Under the pieces are notes generated by a model. It was not told the DNA's origin, made no database searches, and worked only from the letters and a program-made list of their open reading frames with translations. A stretch of DNA of 64,000 nt, taken from Sulfitobacter sediminilitoris (GTDB lineage Bacteria > Pseudomonadota > Alphaproteobacteria > Rhodobacterales > Rhodobacteraceae). Both the position numbers and the translations under genes were made by a program. Shown one piece after another: positions 36,340-44,317 of the stretch; position 1 is the first letter of the stretch; each line of letters opens with the position of its first letter. Location: contig NZ_JAABNT010000003.1 in assembly GCF_010667575.1 (NCBI RefSeq), positions 248,001-312,000 on the forward strand. Direction: 5' to 3'.

Positions 36340-37518
36340 ATGGGCATTTCAAACGCAATTGTTGTCGGAGGCGGAATAGGCGGTTTGGCTGCCGCCGCAG
36401 CCCTTGCCCGGCGCGGCATCGTGGTAACCTTGATCGAAAAGACACCGGCACTCAAAGACGTGGGTGCTGGGTTGCAGATCAGTCCCAATGGTCTGGCAGT
36501 GCTCAAGGCACTGGGCGTCCAGACCCAGTTGAAACTGAAAGGGGCGGTAGAGGCGCAGGGTGTCGTTCTGCGCGATTACAAAGCCGGTGATCAGGTCGCG
36601 CACCTTGATCTAAAACGCCTGCGGGGGGATCAGCAGTATTACTTCATGCACCGCGCGGATCTGATTGATGTGCTGGCCGGTGCGGCCAAGCGCCAGAATG
36701 TCACCTTTGAGTTGGGTGCGCAGGTTGCCAGCGTTCGGCCGGGGTCGCCGCCGCAGGTACAATTGGTGGATGGCAGTACGCGGCGCGCAGAGCTGATCGT
36801 GGCCGTAGACGGCATTCATTCGGTGGCACGTCCGGTCCTCAACGGGCCCGATGCCGCAGAGTTTTCCGGCCAGGTAGCATGGCGGGCGGTTATTCCGAAC
36901 ACGGTAAAACATCCCGCCGAAGCGCATGTGCACATGGGGCCGGGGCGGCATCTGGTCAGCTATCCGCTGCGCGGGGGCGACAGCATTAATCTGGTTGCGG
37001 TTGAAGAGCGCGAGGTTTGGGCGGCTGAAAGCTGGAACCAGCCTGATGATCCCGCACACTTGCGTACGGCATTTGCGGCATTTGGCGGGGCGGCGGGCGA
37101 GATGATAGGTGCCGTGAGAGAGGTAACGCTGTGGGGCCTGCATCTGCATCCGGTTGCAAGCCGCTGGCAAGAGGCGGGTCTCGCGCTGTTGGGGGATGCC
37201 GCACATCCCACGCTGCCGTTTCTTGCCCAAGGGGCCAATCTGGCGCTTGAGGACGCATGGGTTCTGGGAGCATTGGTTGGTGGGGGTGCGGAGGATGCGC
37301 TGGCGCTTTATCAGTCACGCCGTGAAGCGCGCGTGCGCCGCGTGATCGCGGCGGCGCAGCGCAACGCATGGCGCTATCATCTGCACCCGGGACCGCTGCG
37401 CACGGCAGCCCATTTTGGATTGCGTATGGCCAGTCGGATCGCGCCGGGGCGCATGATTTCGGCCTTTGACTGGCTTTATGGGCATGATGTCACAACTGCG
37501 GACGCTCATCAGCCCTGA
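36340..37518 (+). CDS. FAD-dependent monooxygenase (salicylate hydroxylase-like)
   Basis: 392-aa group A flavoprotein hydroxylase. The N-terminal dinucleotide motif VVGGGIGGLAAA, the central DG-type motif (IVAVDGIHSVARP) and the GDAAHPTLPFLAQGANLALEDA motif are present. Such enzymes use NAD(P)H and O2 to hydroxylate aromatic acids. The substrate is unknown. ATG 36340 follows GGGGCAG and starts just before the Rossmann motif; the frame open from 36280 lacks coding character. No ring-cleavage genes are adjacent. Confidence 0.85.
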   Translation: MGISNAIVVGGGIGGLAAAAALARRGIVVTLIEKTPALKDVGAGLQISPNGLAVLKALGVQTQLKLKGAVEAQGVVLRDYKAGDQVAHLDLKRLRGDQQYYFMHRADLIDVLAGAAKRQNVTFELGAQVASVRPGSPPQVQLVDGSTRRAELIVAVDGIHSVARPVLNGPDAAEFSGQVAWRAVIPNTVKHPAEAHVHMGPGRHLVSYPLRGGDSINLVAVEEREVWAAESWNQPDDPAHLRTAFAAFGGAAGEMIGAVREVTLWGLHLHPVASRWQEAGLALLGDAAHPTLPFLAQGANLALEDAWVLGALVGGGAEDALALYQSRREARVRRVIAAAQRNAWRYHLHPGPLRTAAHFGLRMASRIAPGRMISAFDWLYGHDVTTADAHQP

Positions 37519-37601
37519 CGGACTTCTTCGCTGTGATCTGTGGACGGGGATCGGCGCTGAGGGTCTCACCATCCCAGACCATAGATATTAATGGGGCTGC
37601 G

Positions 37602-38654
37602 TCAGCCTTTGGCGCGCTGCAGCATGCCAAAGAGATCGCGGGGGTCATCAGGGTCTGCAAGCAGATCCAGGGGGTGGAAGAGACCGGTATCGGCGATCCT
37701 GTCGCGGACATAGCGCAGGGCGGAAAAGTCTTCGATCGCAAAGCCAACGCTGTCAAAAAGCGTAATCTGTTTGTCGTCGCGGCGGCCTGCAGCCTGACCT
37801 GTCAGCACCTGCCAGAACTCTGTCACGGGGTGATCAGGATCAAGCTGTTGAATTTCGCCTTCGATGCGGGTCTGCTCCGGGTACTCCACGAAGATCTCCG
37901 CCCGGTGGAGGATTGCAGGCGCAAGTTCCGTTTTGCCGGGGCAGTCGCCGCCGATTGCGTTGATATGAACACCGTTTCCAACCATGTTGTCGGTGAGGAT
38001 TGTTGCATATTGCTTGTCTGCCGTGCAGGTCGTGATGATCTGTGCGCCTTCCATCGCGTCTTCGGCAGAGGCGCATTTGACCACACGCAGGCCCTGACCT
38101 TGAAGGTTCACGGCGCATTTTTCGATAGCTTTTGGGTCTGTGTCAAAAAGTCGGATCTCTTCAATCCCGACGATGGTTTTCATGGCAAGCGACTGGAATT
38201 CGGATTGGGAACCATTTCCGATCATCGCCATTACGCGGGCGTTCTTTGGCGCAAGCACACGGGCCACCAGCGCTGAGGTCGCTGCCGTTCGCATGGCGGT
38301 CAGCATTGTCATCTCGCTTAGCAGCACGGGGTAGCCCGAAGCCACATCTGCCAAAAGCCCAAAAGCCGTAACAGTTTGCAGCCCGTCGGCGGTATTGGAG
38401 GGATGACCGTTCACATATTTGAAGCCGTAGACGTCCCCGTCCGAGGTGGGCATCAGTTCGATCACGCCTTTCTCAGAATGGCTGGCCACGCGGGGGGTCT
38501 TGTCAAACAATTCCCAACGTTTGAAATCGGCCTCGATATAATCGGCAATGCCACTCATCATCTCCTCGACACTAATGTGGTGTATGAGTTTCATCATCTG
38601 ATCGACAGAGACGAAAGGCACCAGCGCCTTGTCGGACGGGCTCAGAGAGGTCAT
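37602..38654 (-). CDS. Ornithine cyclodeaminase
   Basis: 350-aa NAD-dependent enzyme converting ornithine to proline and ammonia. The substrate-binding R-T-A-A-T-S motif (MRTAATSALVARVLAP) and nucleotide-binding VMAMIGNGSQSEFQ are typical of the OCD/mu-crystallin family. It follows arginase by 11 bp on the same strand, so arginine would go to ornithine and on to proline. This pairing makes OCD more likely than an alanine dehydrogenase of the same family. Confidence 0.92.
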   Translation of the reverse strand: MTSLSPSDKALVPFVSVDQMMKLIHHISVEEMMSGIADYIEADFKRWELFDKTPRVASHSEKGVIELMPTSDGDVYGFKYVNGHPSNTADGLQTVTAFGLLADVASGYPVLLSEMTMLTAMRTAATSALVARVLAPKNARVMAMIGNGSQSEFQSLAMKTIVGIEEIRLFDTDPKAIEKCAVNLQGQGLRVVKCASAEDAMEGAQIITTCTADKQYATILTDNMVGNGVHINAIGGDCPGKTELAPAILHRAEIFVEYPEQTRIEGEIQQLDPDHPVTEFWQVLTGQAAGRRDDKQITLFDSVGFAIEDFSALRYVRDRIADTGLFHPLDLLADPDDPRDLFGMLQRAKG

Positions 38655-38665
38655 TTCAGTTTCCT

Positions 38666-39586
38666 TCAGTAGGCACGTGTTGGACGGTCAAAGACGCGGC
38701 GGCCCAAGGCCGAGGCGGCAAGGTCGACCATCAGCGAGGCAGTGCGCCCGCGCTCGTCCAGAAAGGGGTTCAGTTCGACCAGATCAAGCGAGGTCATCAA
38801 GCCGCTGTCATGCAGCATTTCCATGACCAGATGTCCTTCGCGTACGGTGGCCCCGCCGGGCACGGTTGTCCCCACGGCAGGTGCGATCGCCGGATCGAGG
38901 AAATCAACGTCCAGAGAGACATGCAGCAGCCCGTTGGCCGCAGCGACCCTCTCAAGGAATGCAGCAAGGGGGCGGGCGATGCCGGTTTCGTCGATTTCGC
39001 GCATGTCCACATGTGTGATCGCGGTTGCCTGCAAGGCTTCGCGTTCTGCCGGATCGACCGAACGCAAGCCCATGATTGCTACGTTTTCCTGTGGCAGCGG
39101 TTGCGCAATTTCTGGGAACCCGTCGAAATCGGGGCGGCCCGTAACGTAGCCCAAGGGTGTGCCGTGCAAGTTGCCACTGTCCGTGGTCAGGGGCGTGTGG
39201 AAGTCGGTATGTGCATCAAGCCAGAGGACGAAAAGTGGACGATTGACTGTTTCCGCGTGGCGCATCGCGCCCAAGACGGTACCGAGCGAGAGCGCATGGT
39301 CGCCGCCCAAGAAAATGGGCAGACCATCGCCAATCGCCGCCTCGGCTGCGTTTGCAAGGCTCTCTGTCCAGGCGATGGTTTCTTCCAGCGCAACCAGTTT
39401 GGGGTGGTCTTTGGGTAAAAAGGGGGCTGGGGCCACATTGCCGCGATCCTCGACCGTGTGGCCAAGGTTGCGCAGGGCATCGCCCAGACCGGCGGTGCGG
39501 TAGGCGTCCGGCCCCATCAGGCAGCCCTTGCGGGTCTTGCCGCTATCCATCGGTGCACCGACGAGAATGCAATGCTGTGCAGACAT
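38666..39586 (-). CDS. rocF: Arginase
   Basis: Mn-dependent ureohydrolase (306 aa) that splits arginine to ornithine and urea. All metal motifs are present: GGDHALSLG, WLDAHTDFHT and SLDVDFLDP. It is the first gene of the two-gene operon with ornithine cyclodeaminase and is divergent from the Lrp-type regulator, which probably activates it in response to arginine or ornithine. Confidence 0.94.
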   Translation of the reverse strand: MSAQHCILVGAPMDSGKTRKGCLMGPDAYRTAGLGDALRNLGHTVEDRGNVAPAPFLPKDHPKLVALEETIAWTESLANAAEAAIGDGLPIFLGGDHALSLGTVLGAMRHAETVNRPLFVLWLDAHTDFHTPLTTDSGNLHGTPLGYVTGRPDFDGFPEIAQPLPQENVAIMGLRSVDPAEREALQATAITHVDMREIDETGIARPLAAFLERVAAANGLLHVSLDVDFLDPAIAPAVGTTVPGGATVREGHLVMEMLHDSGLMTSLDLVELNPFLDERGRTASLMVDLAASALGRRVFDRPTRAY

Positions 39587-39629
39587 GGGTTCATCCTTGT
39601 TGTCGTGTTTACAGGTGCGTATCCCGTGG

Positions 39630-39664
39630 ATATGGCCATCGACAAGCCGATGAAATGTCCATAT
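39630..39664. promoter_or_regulatory. Candidate Lrp-type operator in rocF/lrp divergent region
   Basis: Nested dyad: ATATGG (39630-39635) with CCATAT (39659-39664), and inside it CATCG (39637-39641) with CGATG (39648-39652). It lies in the 97-bp region between the divergent starts of arginase and the Lrp-family gene. Position and symmetry suggest an operator; no binding data. Confidence 0.4.
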
Positions 39665-39683
39665 TGACAGATTTTAGTCCGAA

Positions 39684-40121
39684 ATGGAGGAAATATTGGA
39701 CAATTTGGACAACCGGATCATTTCAGAGCTGCGCCATGATGCCCGCGTACCGTTGTCCGATCTGGCAGCCGCTTTGAACACGTCACGCACAACGCTTCGC
39801 GCGCGGATAGCACGGTTGCAGGAGCGCGGTGAAATCGTGGGTTTTACGGTTCTGACCCGGGCAGATGTGATGCGCGACCCGGTGCGCGGTCTGATGATGA
39901 TCGGGATCGAGGGACGTGGCACGGAGCGGATCACCCGTCAGCTGAGCGGATTTGCCGAGGTACGCGCGGTGCATTCGACGAATGGCCGGTGGGACGTGAT
40001 TGTTGAGATCGGAACAGAAACGCTTGAGGCTTTCGATGCTGTGCTTACCCGGATACGGCGGCTGGACGGGATCGTTGCAAGCGAAACGAACTTGTTGCTG
40101 AAAACCCGGAAGGCAAGCTAG
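39684..40121 (+). CDS. Lrp/AsnC-family transcriptional regulator
   Basis: 145-aa regulator with an N-terminal winged helix (LDNRIISELRHDARVPLSDLAAALNTSRTTLRARIARLQERG) and a C-terminal RAM/AsnC ligand domain. It is divergent from arginase, so it likely controls the arginine degradation operon. Its 3' end overlaps the convergent dsbB end by 4 bp. Confidence 0.92.
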   Translation: MEEILDNLDNRIISELRHDARVPLSDLAAALNTSRTTLRARIARLQERGEIVGFTVLTRADVMRDPVRGLMMIGIEGRGTERITRQLSGFAEVRAVHSTNGRWDVIVEIGTETLEAFDAVLTRIRRLDGIVASETNLLLKTRKAS

Positions 40122-40582
40122 GCCCGCCGGGCGGCCAATATCCAGAGCGCGGTAAGCCCAAAAGCGATGACAGCGTTCCATCCCGCCATTGAAAGGCCGA
40201 GGAACTGCCAGACGATCTCATCACACATGATGACGCCTGTCGGGGTATCCAAAGAAAGCAAAGCACCGCCATCCAACGCGCCCAGATCGGTGCCGCCGCC
40301 GCTGCAGGATGTCGGCCCGGGCCACCAGCGCCATTCAACACCTGCGTGATAGGTACCAATGGCCCCGGTTGTTGCCGCCGCCAACCCGCCCGTCCACACC
40401 AGAATGCGTGGTCCCCCCAGCAGTAGTATTGTGCCGATCACGACAGCAGCGGCATGGGGCCAGCGTTGCCACAGGCACATCTTGCAGGGCAGCAAGCCGC
40501 CGATGTGCTGAAAGCCGAAAGCGCCAAGCAGAAGGGCCGCAGAGCCCAGCGTGGCCAAAAGGATCAAGGTTTTTCTGGTCAA
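40118..40582 (-). CDS. dsbB: Disulfide bond formation protein B
   Basis: 154-aa inner-membrane quinone reductase that reoxidises DsbA. The first redox pair is C33-K-M-C36 after TM1, and the second pair is C93 and C120 in the second periplasmic loop. Four membrane helices are evident. Its ATG overlaps the stop of the upstream DedA/YqaA-like gene by 4 bp. Confidence 0.88.
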   Translation of the reverse strand: MTRKTLILLATLGSAALLLGAFGFQHIGGLLPCKMCLWQRWPHAAAVVIGTILLLGGPRILVWTGGLAAATTGAIGTYHAGVEWRWWPGPTSCSGGGTDLGALDGGALLSLDTPTGVIMCDEIVWQFLGLSMAGWNAVIAFGLTALWILAARRA

Positions 40583-41157
40583 AGTACTTTCACCACCATG
40601 AAGCCGCCCAGCAGGAGGACAACGAAGAGGGTAAACATCAGCCCCAGCCGCTTTTCAATGAAATTCCGAATTGGCGCGCCAAACCGCCACAGCAATGCCG
40701 CGACAATGAAAAAGCGCAGCCCGCGGGCGAGGATTGACGTCACGATAAACGTGCCCAGCGGCATTGCCGTCCAGCCGGACATGATCGTGATGACCTTGTA
40801 GGGAAAGGGGGTAATGCCAGCCACAAGAACGGCCCAGAACCCCACATCGTTGAACCGGGTCGCGAATGCGGCCATTGCATCGCCTTTGCCGAGGGCCGCA
40901 AGGATTGGCTGACCGATCGTCTCATAGGCAAAAGCGCCGATCCCATAACCCAGCAATCCCCCCAGAACAGACGAGATCAGCGCAATCCCAGCAATCAAAA
41001 AGGCCCGGTTTGGTCGTGCAATGATCATCGGGATCATGATGATGTCTGGTGGAATTGGAAAGAACGAGCTCTCGACGAATGACACAATCGCCAGTGCCCA
41101 AAGCGCGTGACGATGCTGCGCAAGGCTGAGTGTCCAGTCATAGAGGCGTTGTAACAT
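40579..41157 (-). CDS. YqaA/DedA-type SNARE-associated membrane protein
   Basis: 192-aa polytopic protein of the VTT/DedA superfamily. Typical features are VESSFFPIPPDIIMIPMI near residues 28-45 and the glycine-rich GGLLGYGIGAFAYETIG. Relatives act as lipid scramblases or proton-coupled transporters. It is coupled with dsbB by a 4-bp overlap, and the two could share a role in envelope quality. Confidence 0.85.
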   Translation of the reverse strand: MLQRLYDWTLSLAQHRHALWALAIVSFVESSFFPIPPDIIMIPMIIARPNRAFLIAGIALISSVLGGLLGYGIGAFAYETIGQPILAALGKGDAMAAFATRFNDVGFWAVLVAGITPFPYKVITIMSGWTAMPLGTFIVTSILARGLRFFIVAALLWRFGAPIRNFIEKRLGLMFTLFVVLLLGGFMVVKVL

Positions 41158-41282
41158 CGTGGGCTGCCAATCAGGTTTATCACTGCAACATCACGTCGCC
41201 CGGCCGGGGTCAAGAGCAGGGGCAAGAGCCGATGGCAAAATACGCTTGCCCGGACTTCTAAGGCACGCTAGACTGACACACA

Positions 41283-41322
41283 GTGCCCAAGTGGCGGAAT
41301 GGTAGACGCAGGGGTTTCAAAA
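41283..41322 (+). repeat. attL: duplicated 5' half of tRNA-Leu(CAA)
   Basis: A 32-nt stretch (41283-41314) is identical to 51620-51651, covering bases upstream of and through the 5' half of the intact tRNA-Leu. After one mismatch the anticodon loop TTCAAAA is shared again, then identity ends. The copy is therefore the left end of an element inserted at the tRNA, with cross-over in or before the anticodon loop. The fragment cannot fold as a tRNA. Confidence 0.88.
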
Positions 41323-41385
41323 GCCTCCCTGAAAATATAAATAAATCCATATAAATCAAATAATAAGCTATATTGACTGAACAAA

Positions 41386-41404
41386 TGGTAGTCAATTGGT
41401 AGAC
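41386..41404 (+). repeat. Putative integrase arm site, left
   Basis: TGGTAGTCAATTGGTAGAC, itself a tandem of TGGTAGTC and TGGTAGAC. It matches 17 of 19 positions with the site at 51536-51554 and lies 64 bp inside the left tRNA repeat. Paired arm sites flanking the core are typical of lambda-type tyrosine recombinases. Confidence 0.6.
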
Positions 41405-41405
41405 T

Positions 41406-41633
41406 TCAGAACACCGAGGCAACCTGACCGACAATCCCGTTCTCACCAGCCTGAATAGATGCAGCTAACACTACCACCAAGCCAATTATCGAAACGGTTA
41501 CGACGATCCAGTCAACGGTGATGCCGCGATTACCTGCGTCGACTAGTGAACTGTCGTCATCCGCAGGGGGTAACTGCCGCCGAAGCGAAGCCAAATACTC
41601 CTCCTTCCAAGACGCTGACACAGCTTTCGTCAC
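41406..41633 (-). CDS. Small single-pass membrane protein (Flp-pilin-like)
   Basis: 75 aa with a soluble N-terminal half and a C-terminal hydrophobic segment starting GITVDWIVVTVSIIGLVVV. A T-V-D-W motif ahead of the helix is common in Flp/Fap-type small pilins and small secreted proteins of Rhodobacteraceae. No prepilin peptidase or tad genes are near. It ends 2 bp from the left arm site, close to the island edge. Confidence 0.55.
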   Translation of the reverse strand: MTKAVSASWKEEYLASLRRQLPPADDDSSLVDAGNRGITVDWIVVTVSIIGLVVVLAASIQAGENGIVGQVASVF

Positions 41634-41712
41634 ACGGGTTACTCTTTTGTTGGGGTGCCAGGGTTGATGAACAATTGGTCAAGAGTGTGGAGGAAATCTG
41701 GAATCTTAGGGA

Positions 41713-41750
41713 TGCCGCCTGCAACGAGGGGTGCCGCCTGCAACGAGGGG
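41713..41750. repeat. 19-bp tandem duplication
   Basis: TGCCGCCTGCAACGAGGGG occurs twice without gap (41713-41731 and 41732-41750), directly before the first copy of the larger imperfect repeat. Confidence 0.85.
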
Positions 41751-41874
41751 TGCCGCACCACTCACCTCTGCGAACAACAGAACAGGACAGCAGGTAAAAC
41801 TGTGGCGAGAAGTGCAGCAGTGTTACTGTAGCTGGTACATGCGCAAACACAATGACAATAAGCAGGTGCCCAAC
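41741..41874. repeat. Imperfect direct repeat of about 130 bp, copy A
   Basis: Begins CAACGAGGGG-TGCCGC, contains ACTCACCTCTGC, GTTACTGTAGCTGGTA and ends AATAAGCAGGTGCCCA. About four-fifths of positions match copy B at 42173-42304, with a few 1-nt gaps. Copies A and B flank the VPLPA-CTERM remnant. Neither copy contains a convincing gene. The stretch 41634-42487 otherwise holds no intact gene. Confidence 0.8.
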
Positions 41875-41878
41875 CGGA

Positions 41879-42057
41879 CTAGGCGTCCCGTTTCTTGCGA
41901 TACCCAAAACCAGCCGCAGCGAGCAAGCCTGACAGCAAGAGAATGCCCCCGGCAGGTAGGGGGACGGGAGAAACAACAGAGATAGACGTCAATTGGGCGC
42001 CCATTTGGAAGGAATTATTGTTATTGCTCAAGTCGATAATACCAATGCCTAAATGTA
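41879..42057 (-). pseudogene. Remnant of a VPLPA-CTERM sorted surface protein
   Basis: The minus-strand frame ending at TAG 41881-41879 encodes a tail with VVSPVPLPAGGILLLSGLLA, followed by GFGYRKKRDA. This is the VPLPA-CTERM sorting signal: motif, hydrophobic helix, basic end, recognised by an exosortase in Rhodobacteraceae. Upstream the frame is closed by TAA at about 42058 and has no good start, so only the last 59 codons remain. No exosortase gene is in the window. Confidence 0.7.
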
Positions 42058-42172
42058 ATTACACAGGTTATTCTCCCGCTCCCACCCACTTTGGACTGCA
42101 ATCCCTGCGCAAAACCCTCGTGACAGAAGTTCCCCCTCGCTTTCCAAGGCAAGACTGGTGAAGGCTATGGAT

Positions 42173-42304
42173 GAACGAGGGGGATGCCGCATCACTCACC
42201 TCTGCAAAAACAGATCAGGACAGTCGATGAAACTGTGGCAAGGGTGCAGCAGAGTTACTGTAGCTGGTATATGAGTAAACATAAAGGCAATAAGCAGGTG
42301 CCCA
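42173..42304. repeat. Imperfect direct repeat of about 130 bp, copy B
   Basis: Second copy of the repeat at 41741-41874, same orientation. Shared blocks include ATCACTCACCTCTGC-like, GTTACTGTAGCTGGTAT and AATAAGCAGGTGCCCA. The next 180 bp, up to 42487, show only a weak 63-codon open frame. Confidence 0.8.
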
Positions 42305-42487
42305 CACACTCGATATAAGGGCCACTAGAGGGGTATATAATGATTTTGGCTGTTCATCATATAAAATGCTCTAATGGCTCCCCACGGGTCATTTGCACTA
42401 TAAGCTATAAGGAAACAGGCACAGGGTATGTTTTAGGCTGGGGTACTACCCAAACGAACGACCTTGGCCTGAACTGTACGTTAGATA

Positions 42488-42961
42488 CTAGGAACTTAGG
42501 CGTTGCCTTGCTGCTTCGCGATTTCCGGTAGCAGGAACTAGCTCTCCAACTTTTCCGAGACCGAAGGATGGCATGCCGGAATAGACCGCCTCGTAGGCAC
42601 CGTCTTTTACCAGATAGGTCTCATGCCAAATCCCAACATCGCCGCGTCGGTTCTTGTAGCGGCGGTTGAACTCGACCCACTCGGGGAAGTGCTCTCTGTC
42701 CTTCGAACGTGCATAAGCTTCTAGGTGCTCAAAACTCCGCCAGTACTGGACATTAATCAGCATGCTTAGGGTTTGATAACCAAGAAAGCCGGTTTCCTCG
42801 CTTGGCAATGCTGACAGCTCTTTGAGCATCTTCGGCATAGTTTTAGAGAACCACATCAAGTCCCGAACTTGCCACCATTTGTTTATCCTTGCGCCGATCA
42901 GGAAAACGACGAAATCCCCATCGATATGGGCCGCAAGCCTTTCAGCATTTATGATCGCCAT
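42488..42961 (-). CDS. DUF4188 domain protein
   Basis: 157-aa protein matching the DUF4188 family (dimeric alpha-beta-barrel-like, sometimes annotated monooxygenase or phenylacetaldoxime dehydratase-related). Strong family features are HIDGDFVVFLIGARINKWW, VQYWRSFEHLEAYARSKDREHFPEW and GDVGIWHETYLV. ATG 42961 is used since the frame open to 42988 adds residues outside the family. Function is unknown. No close partner gene; the next gene (MaoC) starts 709 bp away on the same strand. Confidence 0.8.
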   Translation of the reverse strand: MAIINAERLAAHIDGDFVVFLIGARINKWWQVRDLMWFSKTMPKMLKELSALPSEETGFLGYQTLSMLINVQYWRSFEHLEAYARSKDREHFPEWVEFNRRYKNRRGDVGIWHETYLVKDGAYEAVYSGMPSFGLGKVGELVPATGNREAARQRLSS

Positions 42962-43199
42962 GTTTTGCCCCTGATCCTTGCCGCACACTTCACGGAATTG
43001 TGTAAACCTTATGCTCTTGGGCTCGGCCGCGCAACAAGACGGTTATCTTCGTAAGAACGCCTCTTTGCTGCCTTCCCTTTGGCTCTCACCTTCAAAGTAC
43101 CAGCTATGGACCGATAGGCACTTCCAGTGTCATCCTGTTCGCATTTGCTTTCTCTGTAGCACCACTAGGATCACCCGCCGCCATATTTGCCGCCATATT

Positions 43200-43670
43200 T
43201 CAGGTCATGTTTCTGGAGAAAATCCCATTGCTGATGAACTCCATCACCACTTCATTCTTCTGATTGCTCACTGAGACCTTGCTGACCACGATCCCAATCT
43301 CCGGACGGCTTTTCGAAGGGTTGGTCTTAAGTACTTCCTGCTCCACAGAGAGCACATCACCTGGATACACCGGTCGAAGCCAACGAAGACTGTCAATTCC
43401 GGGGGAACCAAGAGAGCGGCCCTTGGCATCCATATTTTCAACCATCATCGCCATGGTCATTGCACATGTGTGCCAGCCGCTAGCACAAAGACCACCGAAA
43501 AGAGACTGTTTTGCAGCTTCGTGATCCAGATGGAAAAACTGGGGATCGTACTTCTCTGCGAACTCAATGATTTCCTCTTCGGTCACCTCGTAAGCACCAA
43601 AGGTCTGCTTTTGCCCGACCTGAAAACTTTCGAAGGGGATATAGCTGAGCGTATCTGGAGCCTCAGTCAT
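43200..43670 (-). CDS. MaoC-family (R)-hydratase-like protein
   Basis: 156-aa single hot-dog-fold protein. The hydratase motif is recognisable: YDPQFFHLDHEAAKQSLFGGLCASGWHT, with the catalytic Asp and His. Relatives hydrate enoyl-CoA or act in small-molecule catabolism. As island cargo it may modify an acyl or oxime-like compound together with the DUF4188 protein, but this is inference. The 238-bp gap to 42962 shows no gene. Confidence 0.85.
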   Translation of the reverse strand: MTEAPDTLSYIPFESFQVGQKQTFGAYEVTEEEIIEFAEKYDPQFFHLDHEAAKQSLFGGLCASGWHTCAMTMAMMVENMDAKGRSLGSPGIDSLRWLRPVYPGDVLSVEQEVLKTNPSKSRPEIGIVVSKVSVSNQKNEVVMEFISNGIFSRNMT

Positions 43671-43775
43671 TGCTTGTCTGTCCTAGTTGTTGCCGGATCA
43701 TGGGGGTATTGGGTCCTAATCTCTATTTTTACAGTAGCGGGAGGCTATGATCAGGGTTCGTCATCACATCTACTT

Positions 43776-44279
43776 TCAGCACCCTTTGTAAGACTTTTTG
43801 ATGCATTCGACTGCTAGCTTCTGTGCTTCTGAAATCTCTGCTGACGTCATTTTCTTTGCGATGTGGTCTCTATTAACCTTTGCAAACATAGCCCCCTGAG
43901 AAGTTGCAATATGATACCATATGTAAGCGTATAGGTTGCTTTTCTTGACGCCTCGGCCTCTTTTGTACATGCCACCCAACGTAACTTGCGACCACCCTTG
44001 GATAGGCCCACGCCCTTGCTTTGCCGAACGTAAAAACCACTTAAATGCCGCTTTATAATCCTTAGGAACGCCTTCGCCACCAGCATACATCTGACCTAAA
44101 TTGAATTGAGCACCAGCATCCCCTTGCTCAGCCAACTCCAAAAACTGCACATACGCTTCTTGGAATTCACCATTATGACGATGAGCTAAGCCTTTATCAT
44201 AATCTTGTGCCAAGGCATCCTGTCCGCTCACCATCAAAAGGCTTAGCGAGATGATCCTTGATGATATTATGGACAGCAT
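43776..44279 (-). CDS. Sel1/TPR-like repeat protein, secreted
   Basis: 167 aa with a signal peptide (residues 1-24, ending DALAQ). At least three Sel1-like helical repeats are visible: GDAGAQFNLGQMYAGGEGVPKD, the next AFKWFLRSAKQGRGPIQGWSQV, and VTLGGMYKRGRGV. Such proteins scaffold protein interactions in the periplasm. AGGAAG about 7 bp before the ATG supports the start. Function within the element is unknown. Confidence 0.78.
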   Translation of the reverse strand: MLSIISSRIISLSLLMVSGQDALAQDYDKGLAHRHNGEFQEAYVQFLELAEQGDAGAQFNLGQMYAGGEGVPKDYKAAFKWFLRSAKQGRGPIQGWSQVTLGGMYKRGRGVKKSNLYAYIWYHIATSQGAMFAKVNRDHIAKKMTSAEISEAQKLAVECIKKSYKGC

Positions 44280-44317
44280 TTCAACTCTTCCTAGTAATGG
44301 ATGGAGGGTGGTATCAT

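Noticed and set aside
42340..42531. 63-codon plus-strand frame after GAGGGG
   Set aside because: It has a possible ribosome-binding site, but no recognisable protein pattern and it runs into the convergent DUF4188 gene.
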